This document shows positions 1-6,252 of a DNA stretch of 6,578 nucleotides, piece after piece (the first letter of the stretch is position 1; each line of letters starts with the position of its first letter). This DNA comes from Bacteroidales bacterium. Lineage in GTDB: Bacteria; Bacteroidota; Bacteroidia; Bacteroidales; VadinHA17. A program made the position numbers and the translations under genes. Where the stretch lies: the NCBI GenBank assembly GCA_025455535.1, contig JALOMM010000082.1:1-6578 (forward strand). The letters run 5' to 3'. The notes beneath the pieces were generated by a model, which was not told the origin of the DNA, ran no database searches, and saw only the letters and a program-made list of their open reading frames with translations.

Positions 1-223
1 CGGCCGTGGCCCTGAGGTCACGTATCTCCTTCTCATCGCCGGCGACAGAGTCGATGATCTCCTTTTTCAATGCGGCAGTACGATCGCGGAGGTCATCATT
101 GGAGAGAGAGGAAAGCTGACTGAATTCGCTCTTTATCTTTCCGACATAGGGTTCTATCTCTTTTATATCGCGTTCGACTTTGTCGCCAAGGAAGAATGTG
201 AGAACTTTGCTTACAATGCTCAT
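1..223 (-). CDS. secA: SecA preprotein translocase ATPase, N-terminal fragment
   Basis: SecA is the ATPase motor that drives unfolded preproteins through the SecYEG channel at the inner membrane. Only the first 74 codons lie in the window; the gene continues past the left edge. The reading from the ATG at 221-223 starts MSIVSKVLTFFLGDKVERD and continues with a helix-rich stretch containing KIKSEFSQLSSLSNDDLRDR. This matches the usual SecA N-terminus: a short hydrophobic start, a (G)xKxxRD motif, then a segment of the LSxxELRxKT type leading into the first nucleotide-binding domain. The Walker motifs are outside the window, so the call rests on the N-terminal pattern alone. A perfect -7 promoter element lies about 25 bases upstream of the start, and the ferritin gene upstream ends in its own terminator, so secA is probably transcribed independently. 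Confidence 0.85.
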   Translation of the reverse strand, partial: MSIVSKVLTFFLGDKVERDIKEIEPYVGKIKSEFSQLSSLSNDDLRDRTAALKKEIIDSVAGDEKEIRDLRATA

Positions 224-248
224 TTAAAATCTCTTTTGAAAACTTTCG

Positions 249-256
249 CAAAATTA
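249..256 (-). promoter_or_regulatory. secA promoter, Bacteroidota -7 element
   Basis: On the minus strand these bases read TAATTTTG, an exact match to the TAnnTTTG -7 element used by the Bacteroidota primary sigma factor. The expected transcription start lies about 5-7 bases downstream, leaving a leader of roughly 20 bases before the secA ATG. No convincing TTTG-type -33 element is visible at the right distance. Confidence 0.55.
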
Positions 257-320
257 GTTATTTTCCCGTTCGGAAGCACCTGTCATCAGGAGCCATTTTT
301 GGGAATATCGCTGCAGTGAC

Positions 321-353
321 AAAAAAAGCTGACATGCTTCGAGGCATGCCAGC
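321..353 (-). terminator. Intrinsic terminator of the ferritin gene
   Basis: On the minus strand GCTGGCATGC (353-344) pairs with GCATGTCAGC (337-328) across a six-base loop. The stem is ten pairs with one G-U wobble. It is followed directly by seven T residues (327-321). This is a classic rho-independent terminator about 30 bases after the ferritin stop codon, and it separates ferritin from secA. The U tract follows only in the minus-strand direction. Confidence 0.88.
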
Positions 354-384
354 AGAAAATCATTCAATAATTATTAATACCCGA

Positions 385-885
385 TTATGCTTGCGCAGCA
401 GTGTTTCTCAATGACATTATATCGCGGTCAAGGAAGTAGAGGCCTGCTTCACCGGCGAGCTCAAGCTTGTCAATGATAAGCTGAACGCTCTTCTCCTCTT
501 CTACCTGTTCGTTAACAAACCACTGTATCCAGCTTGTTGTTGCGTAATCTTTCTCGCTGATAGCTACTGCGAGGACTTCATTTATGCTCCCGGTAATAAA
601 CTGTTCGTGCTTCATCACCTCCTTGAACATCTCCTTGATCCCCTTGTATTTCACCGGAGGTTGCTTAAAGGCAGGAACGACGGCAGAGCCGCCACGCTCA
701 GTAACATACTTGATAAACTTGAGCATGTGCATTCTCTCTTCGTCAGCCTGTACATAGAGCCATTCACTCATGCCGGCCATTCCCTTGCTCTCTGCCCATG
801 CAGCCATGGCCAGGTAGAGGTTTGATGAATAACCTTCTCTTTCGATCTGCCTGTTGCAGAATTCTTCAACTTTCTTTGTCAACAT
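385..885 (-). CDS. ftnA: Bacterial non-heme ferritin (iron storage)
   Basis: The protein has 166 residues, normal for bacterial ferritin, which assembles into a 24-subunit cytoplasmic shell, oxidises Fe(II) at a di-iron centre and stores the ferric mineral. The ligands fall at the same numbers as in E. coli FtnA: Glu17, Glu50 and His53 (in ADEERMHMLKF), Glu94, Gln127 and Glu130 for sites A and B, and Glu49, Glu126 and Glu129 for the third site C. Tyr24 next to the centre is also present. There is no Met positioned as the haem ligand that would mark a bacterioferritin, so the non-heme class is favoured. The ATG at 883-885 has no strong Shine-Dalgarno sequence but an A-rich upstream region, usual in Bacteroidota. 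It follows the receiver gene by 58 bases and ends in its own terminator. It may have its own weak promoter or be read through from the dnaX-kinase-receiver transcript. Confidence 0.95.
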   Translation of the reverse strand: MLTKKVEEFCNRQIEREGYSSNLYLAMAAWAESKGMAGMSEWLYVQADEERMHMLKFIKYVTERGGSAVVPAFKQPPVKYKGIKEMFKEVMKHEQFITGSINEVLAVAISEKDYATTSWIQWFVNEQVEEEKSVQLIIDKLELAGEAGLYFLDRDIMSLRNTAAQA

Positions 886-923
886 ATCTGTTAGTTTTAT
901 TTGGTTCCTGTTTTATCGATTAA

Positions 924-931
924 CAAATTGA
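924..931 (-). promoter_or_regulatory. Possible ferritin promoter, imperfect -7 element
   Basis: The minus strand reads TCAATTTG, one mismatch from TAnnTTTG, in the short gap between the receiver gene and ferritin. A TTCTG lies about 18 bases upstream, inside the receiver's last codons, and could be a poor -33 element. Both matches are weak. The gap has no terminator hairpin, so read-through from the upstream genes is also possible. Confidence 0.3.
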
Positions 932-943
932 AATGGCGAATGT

Positions 944-1309
944 TTACCCCAGAATCTCTTTTACCTTCTGAACCAGTTCCGATGGAAGGAAAGGTTTTGA
1001 AAAGACATGATCTGCTCCCAGCTTATGTGCTATGAGGAGGTAGCTGCCGGGCCCTGCCTTGCCTCCCCCGCTTATTGCGATAAGTTTTGTCGAGGGTTTG
1101 ATCTCCTTGATTTTCATGATTACCATCAGGCCATCCTCCTCAGGCATGAGCAGGTCAGTGATCACCAGGTCAATCACCGACGGGCGGAACTTGGCAAGCG
1201 CTTCTCTTCCGTCACAGGCGGTAATGACTGTATATCTCCTTTTTTCAAGGGCCTCCCTGAGCATCTCACGCAGGGAAGGATCATCTTCGACCACCATCAC
1301 ACCTGCCAT
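944..1309 (-). CDS. Single-domain CheY-like response regulator
   Basis: This 121-residue protein is a lone receiver domain with no DNA-binding or enzymatic output domain. All phosphorylation residues are visible: the acidic cluster Glu8-Asp9-Asp10 (VVEDDP), the phospho-acceptor Asp52 in LVITDLLMP, Ser80 in IAISGGG and Lys105 in the FSKPF motif. The loop after Ser80 (GGGKAGPGSY) is longer than in CheY. It resembles receivers usually encoded beside PAS-type kinases. Its ATG starts three bases after the stop codon of the kinase gene, so translational coupling is likely and the kinase is the natural partner. Such lone receivers act by protein-protein contact or as phosphorelay intermediates; the target here is unknown. 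The stop codon is 58 bases upstream of the ferritin start. Confidence 0.92.
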   Translation of the reverse strand: MAGVMVVEDDPSLREMLREALEKRRYTVITACDGREALAKFRPSVIDLVITDLLMPEEDGLMVIMKIKEIKPSTKLIAISGGGKAGPGSYLLIAHKLGADHVFSKPFLPSELVQKVKEILG

Positions 1310-1312
1310 AAT

Positions 1313-3235
1313 CTATGACGTTTTGTTTATCATGCCATCAATTGAATAAATGATCTCTTTCAGCGATGCCGGCTTGAAGAGATTTGATTTTATCAAGCCC
1401 GAAGTTAATTCTTTTTCTGCAGCGAGCCAAACGTCAAAGTCTGATATCATCAGCACCGGTCTCTCAACCCCGTGGTGTGCCAGTGAATATATTATGTCTG
1501 CTGCAGGCAGGGAGGGGGAATTATCGGTCACAATGATTACCTCTGCCCTGCCGGCCTCAGATATCCAGTCACCTGAAGGGTCTGATGAGCTGACGCCGTA
1601 CCCGCTGGCTGAGAGGGCCATGGCAATAAGCCTCGACTCACTGTCTGATCCGGGGATTATCATTACCTCAGCCCTGGATGCTTTGGCCGGGATCGCTTCA
1701 GCGAGAGCTCCCGTGGCCGGAATAAGTATGTCAATGACTGTTCCTTCATCCGCCTTTGAAGAGACATTGATATCGCCATCTATTTCAGAGATAATTCCGT
1801 AGACTACTGAGAGGCCCAGCCCTGTTCCCTTACCCTGTTTCCCCGCTGTAAAGAACGGCTCAAATATCCTGCCTGCTGTCTTTTCATCCATCCCCTTGCC
1901 TGTATCTGCAAACCTTATAAGGGCGTACTCTCCTTCCGGCAGCCGACCCTGTTTGTCACAGTGCCTCGAGTCAAGGGTAATTGTCAGCTTTCCGCCTTTG
2001 TCCTCCATCGCCTGGATGGCATTGCGTGCAAGATTGATGAAGACCCTGTACAGCTGAGTCGGATCAGCCGATACCATCAGGTCCGGAGATACCAGTACCT
2101 CGATGACATCGATGCCCGGCGGCAAGACCGGTTTCAAAGAGCCCGTTGTCTCTGAAATTATGTCTCTCACGCGTACGCTGATCCGTTCCTGCCCTGCATG
2201 GCGGCTGAATGCCAGAATCTGATTTGTGAGCGATCTGGCCCTTCCCGCTGCCTGGAGTATCCTCCATATATTATTATATGCCTCAGACGACTTGTCGAGT
2301 GTCTCGAGGGAGAGTTCGCTGTAACCGTATATTGTGGTAAGTATGGTATTGAAGTCGTGGGCAATGCCTCCGGCGAGCATGCCAATGGTGTCGAGCTTCT
2401 GAGCCTGAAGCAGCCTCTTTTCAAGGTCTGCCTCCCTGGTAAAGTCCTCCATAGCTCCGTCAATATAGATCGGGTTTCCGGAGCCGTCCCTGACAGTAAA
2501 GGCATTTATGCGGCATATAATCATTGTGCCGTCATAAGCCTTCAGTTCCAGGCGGCCGAAAGATGCTATCCCCTCGCTATGCAACTTCGACAGGTGAATG
2601 TCAAACAACTCCGGGTCCTTATAGAATTCCCTCATTGATCTTCCGATGACCTCATTTTCGTTTTCGACCCCGATAATGCGCAGGAATGCCTTGTTTACAT
2701 GCAGCATTACACCGTCATTATCAAACCTGAAGAAACCGATAGGAAGGTTCGACTCAAGGTTCCGGAACTCCCATTCTATCTCCGAGGCAGCCTGTTCCTT
2801 AAGCTTAATCTCGGTTATGTCAAACGTCTCTGCCAGGACGTGTGTCACTTCCTCCCTGTCATTTCTGACCGGTCTGAGAACCACTTCGTAATACCTCCTT
2901 CCCCATGCCGGCGTCTCGAAAAATGCCTGGTAGAACACCACCCTGCCGGTGAAACAGTGGTCGATATTTCCTTTGATGTTTTTATTGAAATTATCTCTTC
3001 CCCACACCTCCTCCAGTTTCCTGCCGACAACCGACTCAGCCTCCCTGTTGTGATTCAGGCAAAAGGTTCTGTTGACCTTTTCATACACATAATCACGGTT
3101 AATGATTGTGATCATTGACCTGGAACTGTCAATGATCTGCTCGGCAAAGAAAAGGTCACGGTCGGTACGGGAGGATTTTGATCTCTTTGCCACAGATTCA
3201 GGGCGGTTTGTCTTTCCGGAGTCGGGGTGTGGCAT
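1313..3235 (-). CDS. PAS-PAS hybrid sensor histidine kinase with degenerate receiver
   Basis: I chose the ATG at 3233-3235, giving 640 residues and a start 10 bases after the dnaX stop. A TTG start at 3251-3253 would add six residues and overlap dnaX. No signal peptide or membrane helix is visible, so the kinase is probably cytosolic. Domains in ATG numbering: PAS about 25-145, second PAS about 155-270, HisKA with the H-box LAGGIAHDFN (phospho-acceptor His293), then HATPase with the N-box NLARNAIQAM (Asn405), G1 DTGKGMD (Asp444), F-box FEPFF (458-462) and G2 GKGTGLGL. The last 120 residues resemble a receiver domain and keep Asp571, Ser598 and a KP-motif Lys621, but the acidic pocket is replaced by Pro-Gly-Ser. 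The domain may therefore not be phosphorylated normally. The next gene encodes an intact receiver three bases away. Signal and ligand are unknown; no haem- or flavin-binding residue could be assigned in either PAS domain. Confidence 0.9.
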   Translation of the reverse strand: MPHPDSGKTNRPESVAKRSKSSRTDRDLFFAEQIIDSSRSMITIINRDYVYEKVNRTFCLNHNREAESVVGRKLEEVWGRDNFNKNIKGNIDHCFTGRVVFYQAFFETPAWGRRYYEVVLRPVRNDREEVTHVLAETFDITEIKLKEQAASEIEWEFRNLESNLPIGFFRFDNDGVMLHVNKAFLRIIGVENENEVIGRSMREFYKDPELFDIHLSKLHSEGIASFGRLELKAYDGTMIICRINAFTVRDGSGNPIYIDGAMEDFTREADLEKRLLQAQKLDTIGMLAGGIAHDFNTILTTIYGYSELSLETLDKSSEAYNNIWRILQAAGRARSLTNQILAFSRHAGQERISVRVRDIISETTGSLKPVLPPGIDVIEVLVSPDLMVSADPTQLYRVFINLARNAIQAMEDKGGKLTITLDSRHCDKQGRLPEGEYALIRFADTGKGMDEKTAGRIFEPFFTAGKQGKGTGLGLSVVYGIISEIDGDINVSSKADEGTVIDILIPATGALAEAIPAKASRAEVMIIPGSDSESRLIAMALSASGYGVSSSDPSGDWISEAGRAEVIIVTDNSPSLPAADIIYSLAHHGVERPVLMISDFDVWLAAEKELTSGLIKSNLFKPASLKEIIYSIDGMINKTS

Positions 3236-3245
3236 GGGGTGTCTC

Positions 3246-4973
3246 TTATTCAAAATCGAGATTGAATGTTTTCTTCAGCTCTCTGAGGGCCGGGTTTTTG
3301 GAAGCCAGATGGTTGAACTTCTGGTCTACCGAATAGAGGATGTCACCTCTCTCGGTTGCCTCAACGGTGGTCTGAAGTTTGAGTGAGCTGTTGACGAGCG
3401 TATCACGCAGATGGTTCTCCAGCCTGGCTTTGAAGTTATGGTCAAAAGCCTCTTTGAGTGCTGAGTTGTCAAGCCTGAGGATGACAGTCTTATCAGGAAG
3501 GAGTTCCGGGGTCACGGCTGAAAGGGTAACCGCGATGCGCGGACTCTCCTCCTTTATTGCTGCGGCAAATGAGTTCCAGGCGTTATGCAGCTCCTCCGCG
3601 GTAAAATCATTTGCGGCCGGCTCCCTGATGACCGGAGCCTCAGGCTCACCCACACTGCTGACACCTGTTTTTGTTTCGGCAACAATATTCTTTATGGATA
3701 TCTTCTTCGCGATGCCATCTCCCGGGGAAGCTTTTTTCTGTGTCGTCTCAACCCTTGTCTGTGTCTCAGATGCAGGCTGAAAAGCGGGTGACGGAGCAGA
3801 AGAGAGTGACTGTTTTAAGGGTATGTCAGCATCAACGGTTTGCTGCTCAGCTTTTTTTTTTGACTCCTCCGACGCTCTTTCACCTCCTATGTTGCACATG
3901 CGCATCAGGGCAAGCTCGACATGGAGACGCTGGTTCTTGCTCCCCTTGAATGTAAGCATGCACTGTGATCCTATCTCAAGTGCCTCATAGATGAACGGGA
4001 GAGGTGCGCTGACAGCCTGTTCCCGGTAACGCTGCCTGATCGAAGGCGAGGTCTCAAGAAGCCTGACCGTAGCCTCATCACGGCTGACGAGAAGATCCCT
4101 CAGATGATTACTGAGGCCAGCCATGAAGTTGTATCCGTCAAATCCCTTGTTCAGTATCTCGTTGAAAGTAAGCAGGACAGCGGTCACGCTTCCCGAGATG
4201 GCAGAGGCGGTGATTCTGAAATAGTACTCATAATCAAGTACATTGAGATTCGATATGACATCGCTGTACATGATCTTTTTACCGCTGAAGCTGACGATCT
4301 GGTCAAATATCGAAAGTGCGTCGCGCATTGCGCCGTCAGCTTTTGTGGCAATGACGTGCAGTGCCTCATGCTCCGCGCTGACACCCTCGTTGCCGGCTAC
4401 CCAGCTCAGACGGTTCACTATATCATCGACATTGATCCTGTTGAAGTCAAAGATCTGGCATCTTGAAAGGATAGTCGGAATTATCTTGTGCTTCTCTGTG
4501 GTAGCAAGGATGAAAATGGCATGTGCCGGAGGTTCTTCGAGTGTCTTCAGAAAAGCGTTGAACGCTGATGCAGAGAGCATGTGAACCTCATCAATGATAT
4601 AGACGCTGAACCTCCCTATCTGCGGAGGTATTCTCACCTGATCAGTCAGATTCCGGATGTCATCGACACTGTTGTTCGAGGCGCCGTCAAGCTCATGTAT
4701 ATTGAATGATGCCTGAGAGTTGAACGAGAGGCATGACTCGCATTTGTCACATGCCTCACCGTCAGGGCCTGTGGAAGAGCAGTTTATGGTCTTGGCAAAT
4801 ATCCTGGCACAGGTGGTCTTACCCACCCCGCGAGGTCCGCAGAAGAGGTAAGCCTGGGCCAGGTGATTGTTCCTGATGGCATTCTTAAGTGTTGTCGTGA
4901 TCGTATCCTGTCCGACTACCATATCAAAAGTGGCAGGCCTGTATTTACGGGCAGAGACAATGAAGTTATCCAT
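3246..4973 (-). CDS. dnaX: DNA polymerase III subunit tau/gamma (clamp loader ATPase)
   Basis: DnaX is the AAA+ motor of the clamp loader that opens the sliding clamp at the replication fork; the long form (tau) also ties polymerases together. The 575 residues show Walker A GPRGVGKT (46-53), a zinc-binding set Cys65, Cys75, Cys78 and Cys81, Walker B YIIDEVHM (Asp128, Glu129), sensor 1 LATTE (near 157-160), the SRC motif with arginine finger Arg171, and sensor 2 Arg217 in GAMRDALS. The oligomerisation domain runs to about 365. A low-complexity linker (about 366-455) rich in Lys, Glu, Ser, Ala and Pro then leads to a C-terminal tau-specific domain ending in NPALRELKKTFNLDFE. A run of ten A bases encodes Lys372-374 at the linker start and could allow a short gamma form (separate entry). 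It starts from a divergent promoter shared with rpsF and is probably cotranscribed with the kinase and receiver genes downstream. Confidence 0.96.
   Translation of the reverse strand: MDNFIVSARKYRPATFDMVVGQDTITTTLKNAIRNNHLAQAYLFCGPRGVGKTTCARIFAKTINCSSTGPDGEACDKCESCLSFNSQASFNIHELDGASNNSVDDIRNLTDQVRIPPQIGRFSVYIIDEVHMLSASAFNAFLKTLEEPPAHAIFILATTEKHKIIPTILSRCQIFDFNRINVDDIVNRLSWVAGNEGVSAEHEALHVIATKADGAMRDALSIFDQIVSFSGKKIMYSDVISNLNVLDYEYYFRITASAISGSVTAVLLTFNEILNKGFDGYNFMAGLSNHLRDLLVSRDEATVRLLETSPSIRQRYREQAVSAPLPFIYEALEIGSQCMLTFKGSKNQRLHVELALMRMCNIGGERASEESKKKAEQQTVDADIPLKQSLSSAPSPAFQPASETQTRVETTQKKASPGDGIAKKISIKNIVAETKTGVSSVGEPEAPVIREPAANDFTAEELHNAWNSFAAAIKEESPRIAVTLSAVTPELLPDKTVILRLDNSALKEAFDHNFKARLENHLRDTLVNSSLKLQTTVEATERGDILYSVDQKFNHLASKNPALRELKKTFNLDFE
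3847..3870 (-). promoter_or_regulatory. Candidate slippage/frameshift site in dnaX (A10 run)
   Basis: On the coding strand ten consecutive A residues (3861-3852) span the last base of Ser371 and Lys372-374. Reading in the -1 frame, or an mRNA with one extra A, gives AGC then TGA (3849-3847), ending the protein at 375 residues. The +1 frame, or one A fewer, adds 11 residues before TAA, ending at 385. Either product keeps the whole ATPase and oligomerisation core and loses the tau-specific tail. A purine-rich GGAGGAG lies two bases upstream of the run and an AGGAGGT about 21 bases upstream. Six bases after the run a weak five-pair hairpin is possible (3845-3841 with 3831-3827). Known parallels are ribosomal frameshifting in E. 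coli dnaX and transcriptional slippage on A9 in Thermus dnaX. Use of this site here is inferred. Confidence 0.6.
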
Positions 4974-5007
4974 ACTGAAATCAGCAGTGATTGTTAATTA
5001 TCAGTCA

Positions 5008-5015
5008 CAAATATA
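5008..5015 (-). promoter_or_regulatory. dnaX promoter, Bacteroidota -7 element
   Basis: The minus strand reads TATATTTG, an exact TAnnTTTG match. Transcription would start near 5001, leaving a leader of about 28 bases before the dnaX ATG. No good -33 TTTG is visible; an A-rich tract (complement of 5036-5044) lies about 20 bases further upstream. Confidence 0.55.
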
Positions 5016-5058
5016 GTCAAATAGTTAAGGGAATATTTTTTTTTAAGATTTTATGTCT

Positions 5059-5066
5059 TACTTTTG
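5059..5066 (+). promoter_or_regulatory. rpsF operon promoter, Bacteroidota -7 element
   Basis: TACTTTTG matches TAnnTTTG exactly. The T9 tract at 5036-5044 covers the expected -33 position. Transcription should start near 5071-5073, giving an AT-rich leader of about 30 bases that ends in ACTAAAAAAG before the rpsF ATG. Such A-rich, Shine-Dalgarno-free leaders are typical of highly expressed Bacteroidota genes. Confidence 0.65.
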
Positions 5067-5103
5067 CAACCCGATTTATTAACACAATTATAAACTAAAA
5101 AAG

Positions 5104-5457
5104 ATGTTGAATCAGTACGAAACCGTTTTCATTGCAACTCCCGTTTTGTCTGAAAATCAGATGAAGGAAGCGGTCCAGAAATTCAAGAAGATCATCGCCG
5201 ACAACAGTGGTGAGATCATTCATGAAGAGAACTGGGGCCTGAAGAAACTCGCCTATCCCATTCAGAAAAAATCGACAGGGTTTTATTACCTTATCGAGTT
5301 CAGGGGGCCGGGTGAGTTGATTGATAAGTTAGAAGTGCAGTACAGGAGGGATGAGAGGATCATCCGTTTCCTGACCTTCCGTATGGACAAGTATGCTGTT
5401 GAGTATGCTGAGAAAAAGAGAAAGATGAAAGAAACCGAAAAAATCAGGGAGGAATAA
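5104..5457 (+). CDS. rpsF: 30S ribosomal protein bS6
   Basis: bS6 binds the platform of the small ribosomal subunit as a pair with bS18. The 117 residues show the family pattern: an opening [15 protein letters not shown] strand, the central [21 protein letters not shown] segment around residues 44-64, and the [14 protein letters not shown] strand near 82-94. A charged, Lys/Glu-rich tail (about 103-117) follows. Length is within the usual range for the family. The ATG is preceded by an A-rich leader and no Shine-Dalgarno sequence. It is the first gene of the bS6-bS18-bL9 operon; the stop codon lies two bases before the rpsR start. The ssb gene that separates rpsF and rpsR in many Gram-positive genomes is absent. 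Confidence 0.97.
   Translation: MLNQYETVFIATPVLSENQMKEAVQKFKKIIADNSGEIIHEENWGLKKLAYPIQKKSTGFYYLIEFRGPGELIDKLEVQYRRDERIIRFLTFRMDKYAVEYAEKKRKMKETEKIREE
5446..5454 (+). promoter_or_regulatory. Ribosome binding site of rpsR
   Basis: AGGGAGGAA sits in the last codons of rpsF, with the GGGAGG core ending seven bases before the rpsR ATG. The spacing is near ideal and contrasts with the Shine-Dalgarno-free start of rpsF. Confidence 0.65.
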
Positions 5458-5459
5458 TT

Positions 5460-5729
5460 ATGGCACAGAATAATTCAGAGATCAGGTATCTGACACCACC
5501 TACAGTTGAGATCAAGAAGAAGAAATACTGCAGGTTCAAGAAGAACAAGATCAAATACATTGATTACAAGGATCCGGAATTCCTTAAGAAATTCCTCAAT
5601 GAGCAGGGCAAGATACTGCCGCGCCGTATTACAGGTACATCACTGAAATACCAGAGAAGAGTTTCCAAGGCTATCAAGCGCTCACGCCACCTGGCTATGC
5701 TGCCTTACGTTGCTGATCTTTTAAAGTAG
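5460..5729 (+). CDS. rpsR: 30S ribosomal protein bS18
   Basis: bS18 pairs with bS6 on the platform of the small subunit. The 89 residues contain the family core: [20 protein letters not shown] near 18-37, the LLKKFL-like helix ([16 protein letters not shown]) and the C-terminal [22 protein letters not shown] segment that contacts 16S rRNA. Only one Cys (Cys24) is present, so this is the zinc-free version rather than a CxxC type. It starts two bases after the rpsF stop codon with a good Shine-Dalgarno sequence inside the end of rpsF, so the two partner proteins are probably made in a coupled way. rplI follows after 13 bases. Confidence 0.97.
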   Translation: MAQNNSEIRYLTPPTVEIKKKKYCRFKKNKIKYIDYKDPEFLKKFLNEQGKILPRRITGTSLKYQRRVSKAIKRSRHLAMLPYVADLLK

Positions 5730-5735
5730 AGGAGG
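5730..5735 (+). promoter_or_regulatory. Ribosome binding site of rplI
   Basis: AGGAGG directly follows the rpsR stop codon and ends seven bases before the rplI ATG. It is a full-strength Shine-Dalgarno sequence. Confidence 0.7.
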
Positions 5736-5742
5736 AAGAGAC

Positions 5743-6189
5743 ATGAAAATAATTCTCAAGCAGGATTTAGACAAGCTCGGTCAGAAAGATGATATTCTGA
5801 CTGTCAAGACAGGTTACGCAAGGAATTACCTCATACCGAAAGGATTTGCCGTTCAGGCAACAGAGTCGGCTGTGAAAGTCCACAACGAGAACCTCAGGCA
5901 GAGAGCACACAAAGAGGAAAAGATAAGGAAAGAGGCTGAGGTGGTTGCAGGCAAACTCAACGGCGTCAGGCTTATAATAGGCGCCAAGACAAGCTCGGCC
6001 GGCAAGATCTTCGGTTCAGTCAATACCATTCAGATTGCTGAGGCACTGAAAGAACAAGGGTTTGACATTGACCGCAGGAATATAAACCTCGGTACCGAAG
6101 CGATAAAGGAAGTCGGAAATTACAAGGCCGTCATCAAACTTCACAGAGACGTCAAGGTTGATGTAGAGTTTGAGGTCAAGGGTGAATAA
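5743..6189 (+). CDS. rplI: 50S ribosomal protein bL9
   Basis: bL9 binds domain V of 23S rRNA near the base of the L1 stalk and helps keep the reading frame. The 148 residues match the usual length. The N-terminal rRNA-binding domain shows MKIILKQDLDKLGQKDDI and the signature VKTGYARNYLIPKGFAVQAT (about 21-40). A long, charged connecting helix follows (about 45-75). The C-terminal domain includes KTSSAGKIFGSVNTIQIAEAL and ends in a beta strand, DVKVDVEFEVKGE. It is the last gene of the operon and is followed by a strong intrinsic terminator. Confidence 0.97.
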   Translation: MKIILKQDLDKLGQKDDILTVKTGYARNYLIPKGFAVQATESAVKVHNENLRQRAHKEEKIRKEAEVVAGKLNGVRLIIGAKTSSAGKIFGSVNTIQIAEALKEQGFDIDRRNINLGTEAIKEVGNYKAVIKLHRDVKVDVEFEVKGE

Positions 6190-6220
6190 AAGGAAGCAAA
6201 ATCCGGTAATGGTTAATTAG

Positions 6221-6252
6221 GAGGAGGGTCTGAGACCCTCCTCTTTTGTTTT
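6221..6252 (+). terminator. Intrinsic terminator of the rpsF-rpsR-rplI operon
   Basis: GAGGAGGGTC (6221-6230) pairs perfectly with GACCCTCCTC (6234-6243) around a TGA loop: ten pairs, GC-rich. TTTTGTTTT follows (6244-6252), running into the stop codon of the convergent ridA gene. The hairpin also forms in minus-strand RNA, but there it is followed by CTAATTAACC rather than a U tract, so termination of ridA here would be less efficient. Confidence 0.92.

Noticed and set aside
911..927. Palindrome-like TGTTTTATCGATTAACA upstream of ferritin as a Fur- or redox-type operator
   Set aside because: Only the outer four bases pair; the ATCGAT centre is offset by one base and the inner positions mismatch. 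It matches no operator I can name.
2198..2638. Plus-strand open frame of 146 codons opposite the kinase gene, and similar frames at 1350-1802, 2699-3118 and 3379-3780
   Set aside because: They lie fully antisense to well-supported domains, show no recognisable motifs and have no promoter or ribosome binding site. They are shadows of the real genes.
3236..3253. TTG start for the histidine kinase at 3251-3253, overlapping the end of dnaX
   Set aside because: It adds only MNKRHP, has no visible ribosome binding site, and an ATG lies 18 bases downstream just past the dnaX stop. It cannot be fully excluded.
5067..5103. S6:S18-binding autoregulatory RNA in the rpsF leader (a CCG occurs at 5071-5073)
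   Set aside because: The leader is only about 30 bases and AT-rich, with no stem that could present the CCG in a bulge.
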